Of a stretch of DNA of 64,000 nucleotides, positions 9,896-19,131 are shown piece by piece (the first letter of the stretch is position 1; every line of letters begins with the position of its first letter). This DNA is from a bacterium (GTDB taxonomy: Bacteria > Armatimonadota > UBA5829). The notes below the pieces were generated by a model, which was not told the origin of the DNA, ran no database searches, and worked only from the letters and a program-made list of their open reading frames with translations. The stretch covers positions 95,910 to 159,909 of the forward strand of contig JAJFVF010000010.1 of the NCBI GenBank assembly GCA_021371935.1, in the 5' to 3' direction. The position numbers and the translations under genes are program-made.

Positions 9896-11452
9896 TCATT
9901 CACTGATCCGTTTTCGCAGCTTGTCTATCTTTTCGGCTGAAATAATACTCGACTTGTTGAGCGCGGACGCCTTGTCCAGCGCATCCAGCGCCAATTGGTA
10001 GTCTTGCTTCTTATAATTGCAGATGAACTCCGCATATGCATACCAAATCCTCGGATCATCTGGTGCCAGTTTCAGTAATGCCGCGTATTGTGTTTGTGCA
10101 TCGTCCAATCGACCCAACTGCGCAAGCAAATCAGCCAGAGTCAACCTGTATGCCGGATTCATGGGAACAAGCTTAACTGCTTTCTCTGAGAGTGTGGCCG
10201 CTTCTTCGGGTTTTTTAAGCTGTTCCATTACATTAGAATAGACACTCCATATCTCAGCAATCGAGGGCTGTCTCTGGGCAGCTTGATGCGCAATAAACTC
10301 TGCTTCGGACTTCCTCCCCAACTTAATTAGCAGCGATAAGCAGTCTCTAAGTCCTTCTATATCTCTGGGGTCAAGTGCAAGAGCTTTTTTGTATTCGATT
10401 GCAGCATCTTTCGGCCTGGAGCTTTCGAGGAACCTGGCATAGCTGAAATGAATGCCGGCTTCGCAAGGACCGAGCGTCAGTGCTTTTTTGTAATGCTGCC
10501 AGGCCAGGTCTATCTGATCGTTATAGAATGCTGATTGTGCAAGAAGCATGTGCGCATACGCAGAGGAAGGGCGCAGTTTTATAAATTCTTTTGCATATTT
10601 AATTTGGTCATCGAGTGTAGATGCAGCAAAATAAAGAATTATGTTCGAGAAAGCCTCTTTTGAATTCTCTGTCGATGCTTGGAGGTGCTTACCACTCTTT
10701 GGCTCATTGATTTTGCTTGCAATTTCAGCCAATTGATTTGCAGTACATCTTGCAGTTGCAGGTCTACCCATACCTATGTCATCGACTATTCCACTGAGCA
10801 CACCAATCACATTGCCTGTCTTTGATGAGATAACCGGAGAACCACTCCAGCCCTGCTCAATTCGTTGGCTGTCATCTTCCATCAACAGCATGCGAGGTTT
10901 ATTGTGTTTTATGCCTGCGGCCGTTACAAGAAGCCAATCAGTACATAAATCAATTTTCCCCTCCGTAAAGACTCTTTTTATGTTATAGGAAGATATTGAT
11001 ACATTATCCGTGTTCAATACTTCCTGCTCATTTGCAAGCGTTAGAGCGGGATGCTTATTCCATGGTAATTCAAGAATAGCAACGTCCAACTCAGGATCTG
11101 CAGCAATAATCCTGGCCTTACTTATGTCTCCCCAATAGCGGCTGATAACGTAGGGGCTCTTTAATCCAATAAAGCTGCCGAACTCATTACAGCAATCGAC
11201 ATTGTGATAGTTGGTGGCTATATATCTTCCATCTCCAGATACAAATCCGCATCCCGCGTTTATTTCGTCTGCCCAGATATCAATTGTTACCACCAGCGCT
11301 TTGGTGTCAACTATCTTTCCTTTATTACCTGACAGACCTATAGTGTCAGCAATTTTATGGCTTTCTGTTTGAATGGCAGTACACGGCAGACAATTACTGA
11401 GTAAAACGACAAAAATGGGAATGCAATGGTATCTAATCACAGTTAACTCCAT
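9896..11452 (-). CDS. Secreted trypsin-like serine protease with TPR domain
   Basis: 518 residues. The signal peptide spans about 1-26. The trypsin-like domain carries an intact triad: His83 (YIATNYHNV), Asp123 (ELDVAIL) and Ser203 (GWSGSPV). TPRs from about 225 to the end are more numerous than in the downstream paralogue. The TPR DNA of the two genes is almost identical over long stretches while the protease parts have diverged. That indicates a recent duplication or gene conversion. It likely cleaves periplasmic or extracellular proteins; the substrate is unknown. The ATG start at 11452 has no strong ribosome site. Confidence 0.85.
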   Translation of the reverse strand: MELTVIRYHCIPIFVVLLSNCLPCTAIQTESHKIADTIGLSGNKGKIVDTKALVVTIDIWADEINAGCGFVSGDGRYIATNYHNVDCCNEFGSFIGLKSPYVISRYWGDISKARIIAADPELDVAILELPWNKHPALTLANEQEVLNTDNVSISSYNIKRVFTEGKIDLCTDWLLVTAAGIKHNKPRMLLMEDDSQRIEQGWSGSPVISSKTGNVIGVLSGIVDDIGMGRPATARCTANQLAEIASKINEPKSGKHLQASTENSKEAFSNIILYFAASTLDDQIKYAKEFIKLRPSSAYAHMLLAQSAFYNDQIDLAWQHYKKALTLGPCEAGIHFSYARFLESSRPKDAAIEYKKALALDPRDIEGLRDCLSLLIKLGRKSEAEFIAHQAAQRQPSIAEIWSVYSNVMEQLKKPEEAATLSEKAVKLVPMNPAYRLTLADLLAQLGRLDDAQTQYAALLKLAPDDPRIWYAYAEFICNYKKQDYQLALDALDKASALNKSSIISAEKIDKLRKRISE

Positions 11453-11575
11453 GATTTACTTGCTGATGTGATGCGGTAGACTCACACGCATTCTATCTGC
11501 GATCGTTCAGACTGTCAACAATATCCTCTTCTACAATTGATTAGTTCCAACACCTTCGCCATTCAAGAAAATAAT

Positions 11576-11589
11576 CGAACATATGTGCG
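11576..11589 (+). promoter_or_regulatory. Candidate LexA (SOS) box upstream of uvrA
   Basis: CGAACATATGTGCG is close to the Gram-positive-type SOS consensus CGAAC-N4-GTTCG, differing at one position of the right half. It lies just before the putative -35 of uvrA. The match is suggestive only. Confidence 0.5.
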
Positions 11590-11598
11590 CCAAAACGC

Positions 11599-11627
11599 TT
11601 GTATGGCAGCATCCGGCGTGATAGAAT
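11599..11627 (+). promoter_or_regulatory. Putative uvrA promoter
   Basis: TTGTAT (11599-11604) and TAGAAT (11622-11627) are separated by 17 bases, about 35 bases before the uvrA start. Confidence 0.5.
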
Positions 11628-11661
11628 AGGTTAACCAAAATTTGATGATATAGAGAGCAGC

Positions 11662-14487
11662 ATGGGTCAAGACAAGATAGTCATCAGAGGTGCAAGGCAA
11701 AATAACCTCAAAAATATAAGTGTCGAGATACCGCGGGACAAGATGGTGGTCATCACAGGTCTTTCAGGCTCGGGCAAATCGTCTCTGGCGTTTGACACCA
11801 TATACGCAGAGGGTCAGAGGCGGTATGTGGAGTCGCTGTCGAGCTATGCACGCCAGTTCCTCGGTCAGATGGACAAACCCGATGTGGATGATATACAAGG
11901 GCTTTCGCCAGCCGTCTCCATAGACCAGAAGTCCACAACCCGCAACCCTCGGTCGACTGTCGGCACCGTCACTGAGATATACGACTATTTGCGATTGCTC
12001 TTTGCCCGGATAGGACACCCGCATTGCCCTCAGTGCGGACGTGAGATAACCCAGCAGACAGTCGAGCAGATGGTCGACACGATCATGGCTCTGCCCGAAG
12101 GGACAAAGATTCAAGTCCTGGCGCCACTCGTTCGCGGCAAGAAAGGTCACTATAGGAAGCTAATCGAGGATGTGCGCAAGGAAGGGTTCGTGCGTGTGCG
12201 TGTAGATGGCGAAATGCACGAGGTTACTGATGACATAGAGATGGACCGCTACAAGCAGCACACCATCGAGATAGTAGTGGACCGGCTGGTCGTCAAGGAC
12301 GGTATCCAGAAGCGCCTGAATGACTCTGTGGAAACTGCTCTCAAGAAGGGCAACGGTGTGCTGGGAGTGGATGTGGTCGGTGAGGAGGAGATGATCTTCT
12401 CCGAAAACTTCGCATGCGCCGAGTGCGGGATCAGCATTGGCGAGGTAGAGCCGAGGAGCTTTTCGTTCAATACTCCTTATGGCGCATGCCCAGAGTGCAA
12501 TGGCCTGGGCAGTCACAAACACCTGAACCCCAATCTTATCATACCGGATAAGAACAAATCTATCGACCAGGGAGCAATTGTCCCATTCGCGCGCGGCACG
12601 CATGAATGGATCAAGGCACTGCTCAAAGGTCTTGCCTCCGAACTTGGTTTCTCTCTCAAAACGCCGATAAAAGACTTGACGGATGTTCAATACGATACGC
12701 TGCTATATGGCACGAGCATGCCGATAACGGTCACATATGCCAGCCGGTTCCGTGGGTCGACCAGAACATATCGCACTCACTTCGAGGGGATCATCAACCT
12801 GATGCAGCGGCGCTACTCCGAGACTGGCTCGGATATGATCAAGGAAGAGGTCGAGCACTACATGTCCGAAATTCCGTGCTCCACCTGCGGCGGCAAACGT
12901 CTGAGGCCGGAGAGCCTGGCAGTCACTATTGGGGGGCTGAATATCTCTGAGGTGGCTCATAAGTCTATCGGCGCAACATACGAATGGTTCAACACACTCC
13001 GCCTCAGCCGCCGCGAGACGATCATCGGCGAGCAGATCATCAAAGAAATTTGCGCTCGACTCAAGTTTTTGCTGGATGTCGGGCTGGAGTATCTGACTCT
13101 GGACCGGACCGCGGCCACTCTGGCCGGAGGCGAGGCTCAGAGGATCAGACTGGCGACCCAGATCGGCAGCGGACTGATGGGTGTCTTGTATATCCTCGAC
13201 GAGCCGAGCATCGGCCTCCACCAGAGAGACAACAGGCGGCTGATCGATACACTGCTGCGTCTGCGCGACCTGGGCAACACGATAATCGTGGTCGAGCATG
13301 ACGAGGAAACTATTGAGTCCGCGGACTGGATAATAGACATAGGCCCCGGTGCAGGCGAGCATGGCGGAGAAGTTATCGCAGAAGGCACTTTGGACAAAAT
13401 CAAGGCGGCAAAGGACTCTTACACTGGTATGTATATGTCCGGCAAGCTCTCTATACCGGTGCCTGAGCAGCGCCGCAAGCCCAACGGCAAGTGGATCGAG
13501 ATAAACGGCGCACGCGCTCATAATCTGAAAAGCATTGATGCCAGGTTCCCTATGGGGGTTTTCATATGCGTGACGGGTGTGTCCGGCTCCGGTAAGAGCA
13601 CTCTCATACAAGAGACACTGTTTCCCAGGCTGATGTATGCCATTGAAGGGACACATCGCGTCTGGGGCGATCACGACAGTGTCGGAGGACTCGAAAATAT
13701 TGACAAAGTGATCGATATCGACCAGTCACCTATTGGCCGCACGCCTCGGTCGAACCCGGCGACGTATACCGGCGTGTTCGACGTAATCCGCGAACTTTTC
13801 AGCAAGACGCCCGATGCCAAGGTGAGAGGTTACCAGCCGGGGCGGTTCAGCTTCAACGTGAAAGGTGGCAGATGCGAGGCGTGTAAAGGCGATGGGATCA
13901 TCAAGATTGAGATGCAGTTTCTGCCGGATGTCTACGTGCCGTGCGAGGTCTGCAAGGGCAAGCGATATAACCGCGAGACCCTCGAAATCAAGTATAAGGG
14001 CAAGAGCATTGCAGATGTTTTGGATATGACGGTCAGCCAGGCGACCGAGTTCTTCAAGCACGTTCCAAAGATCCACCGCCGCTTGGAGACTATTCATGAC
14101 GTTGGGCTGGACTACATACGCATGGGTCAGCCTGCGACCACTCTCTCGGGCGGCGAAGCTCAGCGTGTGAAGCTGGCAACTGAGCTTGCCAGGCGCGCCA
14201 CGGGCAAGACCCTCTATATCCTGGACGAGCCGACAACCGGTCTGCACTTCCATGACATCAAGAAGCTCCTCGAAGTGCTGGGGCGTCTGGTCGATGCGGG
14301 GAACACTGTGCTTGTGATCGAGCACAATATGGATGTGATCAAGACAGCCGACTATATAATCGACCTGGGACCCGAAGGCGGGGACAAGGGCGGTACGATT
14401 GTCGCCACAGGCACACCCGAGCAAATCGCCGAGGTGCCGGAGAGCTATACCGGGCAGTTTTTGCAAAAGATGCTCGGCAAGAAGTAA
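11662..14487 (+). CDS. uvrA: Excinuclease ABC subunit A
   Basis: 941 residues, full length for UvrA, the damage-recognition ATPase of nucleotide excision repair. It has two ABC modules: Walker [10 protein letters not shown] at about 33, with [12 protein letters not shown] and [13 protein letters not shown], and a second Walker [10 protein letters not shown] at about 640, with [12 protein letters not shown] and [13 protein letters not shown]. Zinc-binding cysteine sets include [14 protein letters not shown] with CPECNGLG, and CEACKGDG with CEVCKGKR. The start is ATG at 11662 with a weak GAGAG site. It is monocistronic, with an SOS-like box upstream and a terminator behind. Confidence 0.98.
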   Translation: MGQDKIVIRGARQNNLKNISVEIPRDKMVVITGLSGSGKSSLAFDTIYAEGQRRYVESLSSYARQFLGQMDKPDVDDIQGLSPAVSIDQKSTTRNPRSTVGTVTEIYDYLRLLFARIGHPHCPQCGREITQQTVEQMVDTIMALPEGTKIQVLAPLVRGKKGHYRKLIEDVRKEGFVRVRVDGEMHEVTDDIEMDRYKQHTIEIVVDRLVVKDGIQKRLNDSVETALKKGNGVLGVDVVGEEEMIFSENFACAECGISIGEVEPRSFSFNTPYGACPECNGLGSHKHLNPNLIIPDKNKSIDQGAIVPFARGTHEWIKALLKGLASELGFSLKTPIKDLTDVQYDTLLYGTSMPITVTYASRFRGSTRTYRTHFEGIINLMQRRYSETGSDMIKEEVEHYMSEIPCSTCGGKRLRPESLAVTIGGLNISEVAHKSIGATYEWFNTLRLSRRETIIGEQIIKEICARLKFLLDVGLEYLTLDRTAATLAGGEAQRIRLATQIGSGLMGVLYILDEPSIGLHQRDNRRLIDTLLRLRDLGNTIIVVEHDEETIESADWIIDIGPGAGEHGGEVIAEGTLDKIKAAKDSYTGMYMSGKLSIPVPEQRRKPNGKWIEINGARAHNLKSIDARFPMGVFICVTGVSGSGKSTLIQETLFPRLMYAIEGTHRVWGDHDSVGGLENIDKVIDIDQSPIGRTPRSNPATYTGVFDVIRELFSKTPDAKVRGYQPGRFSFNVKGGRCEACKGDGIIKIEMQFLPDVYVPCEVCKGKRYNRETLEIKYKGKSIADVLDMTVSQATEFFKHVPKIHRRLETIHDVGLDYIRMGQPATTLSGGEAQRVKLATELARRATGKTLYILDEPTTGLHFHDIKKLLEVLGRLVDAGNTVLVIEHNMDVIKTADYIIDLGPEGGDKGGTIVATGTPEQIAEVPESYTGQFLQKMLGKK

Positions 14488-14499
14488 ACGCAATATAGT

Positions 14500-14563
14500 C
14501 AAAACGAACTGAGCGTGGATTCTAAAATTTCGAGCGTGAGCAGTTCGTTTTGGCTGTTTTTTT
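14500..14563 (+). terminator. Intrinsic terminator of uvrA
   Basis: A perfect 12-bp stem, CAAAACGAACTG (14500-14511) with CAGTTCGTTTTG (14541-14552), has a 29-base loop and is followed by a T-run at 14557-14563. Confidence 0.8.
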
Positions 14564-14927
14564 ATATCAACATTTCTATCCTCTCACGAAAACACGAAAT
14601 TACGAAAGAGCGAAGAATCGGTCATCGGCAAAATACCCTCCTCATAATTACAAGACAACAACTCAGGCAAAATGTAGTTAACAGGCCAAGATATTTCAGC
14701 TAAATGTTGTTCACAAGTGGTGCGCGCGCATTGAGATATGGTGGTTGTTGACAGCATGGCTGGTTGCGGATAGAATGCGGATGAGTTTTTCTTGTGTTGG
14801 TATGTGATTTCAGCGGCGAGGCTGGGATAATTGATGGGTTTGTAAGGAACTGCTACCGAAGCAACAAAAACTTGTTCCCGAAGCACCGAAATTGATTGCT
14901 GGCAATTGCGAGGTTGTGAATAGAGTC
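14564..14927. other. Intergenic leader region
   Basis: The region holds a short cacgaaa-type repetitive tract (14582-14612), a good promoter (14748-14776) and a leader of about 145 bases. The leader carries a CCGAAGCA...TTCCCGAAGCACCGAAA motif (about 14858-14892) shared with two other gene leaders. No gene was found in it. Confidence 0.5.
14748..14776 (+). promoter_or_regulatory. Sigma-70-type promoter of the HEPN-motif gene
   Basis: TTGACA (14748-14753), a 17-base spacer and TAGAAT (14771-14776). The predicted transcript start is near 14783. Confidence 0.65.
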
Positions 14928-15656
14928 ATGACAAAAAATGCAGCAAAAAAGAATAATGAAATACCTGTAGTTATTACACCGCTCAATCTTGACATTAATG
15001 GTCCTTATGAAATGCTTACGAAATGGTTAGGGGATATAGAGTCTAAACCAATTGATATCTTGAAAGCACTATTCCGAGATGACTCACCAGATATAGTGAA
15101 GGACATCATGCAGCGCAATGTTGAATTGAAAGAAGCTGCCGACGGCGTAGATGTGCTAATTGCTCTTGAGGACAAGACTGTTATTGAAAAACTGGTGATG
15201 CCACTTAGGTCAGCAAAGCAAGCTTATTGCCTGGCCGACAATTTAGGATGTATTGCATTGTGTGGTTATGCTTGCGAGATGGCAGCCGTATTTGCATTGA
15301 CAATAGCTGCTCGTAGTGTGGATTGCACGAATCTAGACGATGTATGCAAATTTGCCTTGAATAAGAAAAAATGTGAGTCATGGAGGCAGGAGCAGCGTAT
15401 AGAGTGTCTTGAGAAACTGCAGATATTGCCAGACTTAGTCACTCTGGAAAAGATGAGGGATGTAAAACGAATCCGCAACCGGTATCTACACTCTATTTCG
15501 AAGTGCCACAGTAAGATACGGCAAGATGCTGTTGCGTGTTACGTAGCCAGTTCGTATGTTATGAAATCCATGATTCACATCGGGTTGCATTGTGATGGAT
15601 TGCATATACCAGATCATCTTGTCGGCTACCTGAAGGGCAAAAAACGTTCTGGCTGA
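14928..15656 (+). CDS. Hypothetical protein with a HEPN-type RNxxxH motif
   Basis: 242 residues from the ATG at 14928; in-frame GTG 14916 and TTG 14892 are possible but weak. The protein is mostly helical. It contains RNRYLHS near residue 190, which fits the R-N-x3-H motif of HEPN domains, found in RNases and in effectors of defence and toxin systems. Lys/Arg-rich helices flank it (KMRDVKRIRNR). No partner antitoxin gene is adjacent. Base composition is more AT-rich than in neighbouring housekeeping genes, suggesting an accessory gene. The motif match is direct observation; a nuclease function is inference. The TGA stop overlaps a terminator-like hairpin. Confidence 0.6.
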   Translation: MTKNAAKKNNEIPVVITPLNLDINGPYEMLTKWLGDIESKPIDILKALFRDDSPDIVKDIMQRNVELKEAADGVDVLIALEDKTVIEKLVMPLRSAKQAYCLADNLGCIALCGYACEMAAVFALTIAARSVDCTNLDDVCKFALNKKKCESWRQEQRIECLEKLQILPDLVTLEKMRDVKRIRNRYLHSISKCHSKIRQDAVACYVASSYVMKSMIHIGLHCDGLHIPDHLVGYLKGKKRSG

Positions 15657-15684
15657 TAGTCCGAGATTTGAATCCCGGACTATC
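15655..15684. terminator. Terminator-like hairpin of a dispersed palindrome family
   Basis: GATAGTCCG (15655-15663) pairs with CGGACTATC (15676-15684) around a GAxTTGAATC core, followed by TTTG. The stop codon of the upstream gene overlaps its first bases. A close relative lies at 18003-18031. Confidence 0.6.
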
Positions 15685-15722
15685 TTTGTTTCGACGAGGT
15701 AACAGACTCTCAGCTTTTTCCT

Positions 15723-17669
15723 CTACTTTGCTCTTTTCTTCCTATCCGGCACTTTGATCTTAACCCGGTGATATGTCGAATTCTCAGATGTTCTGGTTGT
15801 TCCTGAGAACTCGGGGACCAGCTGATTTATGGCCGGGTTATAGCCTTCATAGTGTACGGCCATAGTGTAGACAATATCGTTTTGTGCAATCACATTCTGC
15901 GGGTCGGCTTTACTGCCGAGACGGTTTCGCGCTGCAAGCAGGGCCTCTTCAGGGGTAGTTGCAACAGTTAACTCAAAGACACGAGAGTCAATATCATCCC
16001 CTGGTTTCAGATAGACGAAGCTTCCACTGCAGGTCATTTGAATCGTAACTGCCTGAGTGCCTAACGGACCACGGACAACTTGAGGCTCATTCATATTCAG
16101 ACCATCATTGTTGTAGACGCCTACACGAGTAGGATTGGAAGAATAGAGAAGAGCCGCCAGCGCATTACGCTGTTCCATAGTTAATCCCATCGCCCCAACT
16201 CCACCAGAGAAAATTTCGCTTTTCTGCTTCGAGGTAAGCAGTCCGTAGAACCGCAACACAGCATTCTCACGACCACCTAGATCATCGACTTCGTTACACT
16301 CACCAAGTTTTAGATAATGGCAGTTTTCCGATATTGCCTGTCTCTGCTCGCCGCTCAGAAAAGCCGCCGCCTGTGCAAGTTCCTCAAGACCCCTGTAGCC
16401 CTGTTTCTTTACCACAGCCTGCCATGGTCTAAGAAATCGGTTAGGTATCTCTTTTGCATCGGCTGTTCGGACATCCTTTACACGTGTATAAAGGAGATTG
16501 CCGTCCCATCCACAGTTCGCAGCAAAACCGGGCAGTTTCTCCTCAATAAGCTGCTTTACACTAGTGTCCTGAACATCCGTGAATGCTACCCAACTGCTGT
16601 AGTAGTCCGAGAATATCTGCAATCCAAGCCTGTTGTGCAGTGCTGCGAGTAGATCCGTCCTGGTTGCAGAACAGGTGCCGTTTTTCTCCTCGGCTATAGC
16701 TCCTTCGTCTACAAGCTCCATAGAGCTTATGGAAACCTTCTTACTTAATAGTTTGTCTGCCGGTTTGCCAGGCAGTGTGTTCTGAAGTGTTTCTGAAGGA
16801 CTGTCTATCTCCTGGTCGCACAGGTCAAGCCCGCCTTCTCTCGCGGAGGTCCCTGCTGATCTCGAAGACCCGCAGACAACACTGTAGATTCCCATTGATC
16901 CTGACCCCGAATTAGAATCCGGATGGGTGTAGCCGACAACGACTTTGCACCGTGCTACAATCAGATTCGCGTCAATAGCCGAGTACAGTTCGATCATGAC
17001 ATCACTGGGAGTTGTTGGGTCCGGGGTCCATGGTGACCAATCCTCGTTTCCTTTGTAAGTCGGTTTTTGCATTTGACTCTCAGCGTTGGAGAATTCATCC
17101 ATTACCAACTGCGAAGGACGCCAGGCAGGGTTGGGAGTTGCCAGGCTGTAACAAATGCGCATACCGGACAGATATGCCTTGCGCAACTCTGGTGAAAGTG
17201 ATCTGAATTGCTGAAGAGCAAGAGTCTTGTAGAAGCCGGCATTGTCTTCCGCATTGTATGACAGCGAGTCCAGCTTTGCACCAAGAGTTTGCCATGCATT
17301 ATCAAGCGCCTCCTGTCGATCAGCTTCCCGCTGCTGCCTCAGCGGATCATAGATGATGTAAGTGTCAACACCATCGTCATCGGCTTTTACAGTCCAGCTC
17401 CAGCCAAAGAGTTTTGCCAGGTGATTCATTACATTTCTTAGCGGCATATTATCTACAAGAATGGTGACCTTCTGATCGGCCACATCTTTTGACGGGCGGA
17501 TATTGACCCCTGCCGCTTTGGATAGAACTTTTGCAACATCCGACAGCGCTTCGCCCTTCAAGTCCAGCGTGACAGTCTTTGAAAAAGCAACATCATTAGA
17601 AAACAGGTCGACAGCGGCTGCTGGCATGCAAATAGCTAGCAGGCTAATAATGATAAGTGCTAAACGCAT
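15723..17669 (-). CDS. Secreted protein with STN (secretin/TonB short N-terminal) domain
   Basis: 648 residues. The signal peptide ends near residue 19 (MPAAAVD). Residues about 30-110 match the STN fold found at the N-terminus of secretins and TonB receptors (TLDLKGEALSDVAKVL, VTILVDNMPLRNVMNHLAKLFGW). The remaining 500 residues are unrecognised. No secretin beta-domain or TonB-receptor barrel is visible, so this is not a complete secretin. The STN-like pattern recurs loosely near residues 325-400 (LLAALHNRLGLQIFSDY). It is probably periplasmic, and its function is unknown. It is single and transcribed toward the HEPN-motif gene. Confidence 0.65.
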   Translation of the reverse strand: MRLALIIISLLAICMPAAAVDLFSNDVAFSKTVTLDLKGEALSDVAKVLSKAAGVNIRPSKDVADQKVTILVDNMPLRNVMNHLAKLFGWSWTVKADDDGVDTYIIYDPLRQQREADRQEALDNAWQTLGAKLDSLSYNAEDNAGFYKTLALQQFRSLSPELRKAYLSGMRICYSLATPNPAWRPSQLVMDEFSNAESQMQKPTYKGNEDWSPWTPDPTTPSDVMIELYSAIDANLIVARCKVVVGYTHPDSNSGSGSMGIYSVVCGSSRSAGTSAREGGLDLCDQEIDSPSETLQNTLPGKPADKLLSKKVSISSMELVDEGAIAEEKNGTCSATRTDLLAALHNRLGLQIFSDYYSSWVAFTDVQDTSVKQLIEEKLPGFAANCGWDGNLLYTRVKDVRTADAKEIPNRFLRPWQAVVKKQGYRGLEELAQAAAFLSGEQRQAISENCHYLKLGECNEVDDLGGRENAVLRFYGLLTSKQKSEIFSGGVGAMGLTMEQRNALAALLYSSNPTRVGVYNNDGLNMNEPQVVRGPLGTQAVTIQMTCSGSFVYLKPGDDIDSRVFELTVATTPEEALLAARNRLGSKADPQNVIAQNDIVYTMAVHYEGYNPAINQLVPEFSGTTRTSENSTYHRVKIKVPDRKKRAK

Positions 17670-17708
17670 ATTTGCCTATTTGCCTCCTCGCTTTATTGAT
17701 ATCATTAT

Positions 17709-17759
17709 ACTAAGCAATTTACGGTCAGTAAATTGCACGATTGTATGTGGTTTTACTGG
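17709..17759. repeat. MITE-like repeat, copy B (partial)
   Basis: CTAAGCAATTTACGGTCAGT followed by AAATTGCACG matches the reverse complement of the right end of the 100-bp repeats. The remainder is shortened (gtatgtggttttactgg). Confidence 0.45.
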
Positions 17760-18002
17760 TGTGAAACACTATAGTGGTATGCAAGCGACCAACCGTAATT
17801 TACATAGACGGACGTTTGGTACCAAATGTTGCCTCAAGTTGGGATGCGATACACTGCGTTCGTTGCTTCGGCAGCAGCTAATCAAATTCAAACCTTGCAA
17901 CTATGAATAAGTCCCGCTGCCGAAGCCGCCGTGCCGGATTAGTCATCATATTTTTGCGAGATATCTGTAGATGGTATAATAAAACCAGCTTGTTGACTGG
18001 CT

Positions 18003-18031
18003 GATAGTCCGGGATTTGAATCACGGACTAT
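18003..18031. repeat. Dispersed hairpin, relative of 15655-15684
   Basis: GATAGTCCG and CGGACTAT flank a GGGATTTGAATCA core. The 14 bases TGGCTGATAGTCCG are identical in both places, including the TGA that ends the HEPN-motif gene at the other locus. Confidence 0.5.
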
Positions 18032-18226
18032 AGCATGGAGAATCTTAATCCACTTGCGATATCTTTGAACCACTGAAATGTTGAACACATCAGTCACCAG
18101 CGATTTTGAAGAAGTGCTCGTTTCGGGAATTAGTTTCCCGAAAACACCGAAAGAAAGACTATGAAGACCCATATGTGAGAGGCTATCTTCCTGTGGATGT
18201 TTGAAAGCTGCTGTAAGGAGAGAAAT

Positions 18227-18997
18227 ATGAAACTCGTTTATAGGGTGTTGCTCTTCGGAATTGTATTTGCCATCGGGATTGTTATCGGGGGCTATAGGAC
18301 TACCCATCACATTGTTAGGGGCAATAGCACTAACCATCATATCGTTAGGGCTAATGGTGGCAGCAACAGTGCTCCAGTCTTCCAAGGACTAGATATTTTC
18401 AAACACAAGCAGTATGTATGTTTCAAGTATATTGCATACGAATGGATTATTGACGATAAACACGCCGCAAACATCAGGTTTGAGAGAGTCGGTTCAAATA
18501 AATGGCAAATGATGGTTCGTGGTCCATCCAAAACAAATAACCAACCCGAGGACACGGTGTGGGGACCTGAGTGGTCTTCCTGCTCGAAGGAAGAATGCCT
18601 TCGGATGATGGACCGAAGTCTGTCAGACTTCCGTGCCATTTATCCCCATGATAGCTTGCACTTGGTGAAGATTGAGACGCATGTTATCCGAGATTTATGG
18701 GTTGAATTACTGTCTGGGATGCGCCGAACTGTATCAACACTTGATGGAACAGTGAGTCATGAAGTGGAGGATACTCCTCCCGAGGTTGATAATGAAGTTC
18801 AACGGATTTTGGACGAGTCTTCTACGACTAGAGCAATTAGGGCGCTTTTGGACAAGCATGGAATGAAAGTGCGGAGCATTAGTGGTGCATTAGGTTTCAA
18901 AGAATCGCTTGCCGGTCAGAAATGGTCTCATGTCGCTAAGTTGCGGGACGTGGGAGTTTACGGGCCGAATTTCATTGTGTTTTCAGTGGATCCATAG
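18227..18997 (+). CDS. Membrane-anchored hypothetical protein
   Basis: 256 residues from the ATG at 18227, chosen because AAGGAGAG precedes it at 6 bases. One N-terminal transmembrane segment (about 5-24) would anchor an otherwise soluble protein outside the membrane. Just after the anchor there is a direct repeat of about 30 bases encoding TTHHIVRGNS / TNHHIVRANG, a histidine-rich duplicated decapeptide. No family is recognised. The leader carries a TTTCGGGAA-loop-TTCCCGAAA hairpin. Codon and base use are AT-richer than in the conserved genes, suggesting an accessory gene. Confidence 0.6.
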   Translation: MKLVYRVLLFGIVFAIGIVIGGYRTTHHIVRGNSTNHHIVRANGGSNSAPVFQGLDIFKHKQYVCFKYIAYEWIIDDKHAANIRFERVGSNKWQMMVRGPSKTNNQPEDTVWGPEWSSCSKEECLRMMDRSLSDFRAIYPHDSLHLVKIETHVIRDLWVELLSGMRRTVSTLDGTVSHEVEDTPPEVDNEVQRILDESSTTRAIRALLDKHGMKVRSISGALGFKESLAGQKWSHVAKLRDVGVYGPNFIVFSVDP

Positions 18998-19090
18998 TCA
19001 TCGGAGACTCGTGCGATAGCCCGGACATGCGGTTGAGAGCCAAGCATTCACTTGATCCATGATCATAGATCATAATTCTGGGTATATGCG

Positions 19091-19110
19091 TCGGGGATTC
19101 AAACCCCCGA
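19091..19110. repeat. Small hairpin TCGGGG / CCCCGA
   Basis: A 6-bp stem around GGATTCAAACCC sits between the end of the previous gene and the glycosylase start at 19132. It resembles the GATTTGAATC-core hairpin family. Confidence 0.35.
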
Positions 19111-19131
19111 TAACCTGTGTAAAATATCGAT

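Larger units (their letters stand above)
17670..18226. other. Repeat-rich intergenic region
   Basis: The region holds a MITE-like copy (17709-17759), an 11-bp inverted repeat GCTTCGGCAGC (17865-17875 with 17916-17926), a GATAGTCCG hairpin (18003-18031) and a TTTCGGGAA/TTCCCGAAA hairpin near 18122-18145. A minus-strand open reading frame at 17939-18385 overlaps the next gene and looks non-coding. Confidence 0.5.

Noticed and set aside
12703..13674. Long open reading frame (323 codons) antisense to uvrA
   Set aside because: It mirrors uvrA codons, has no ribosome site and encodes no recognisable domain; it is a shadow of a GC-rich conserved gene.
17939..18385. 148-codon minus-strand reading frame in the repeat-rich gap
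   Set aside because: It crosses two hairpin repeats and overlaps the anchored protein's well-supported start; composition is not protein-like.
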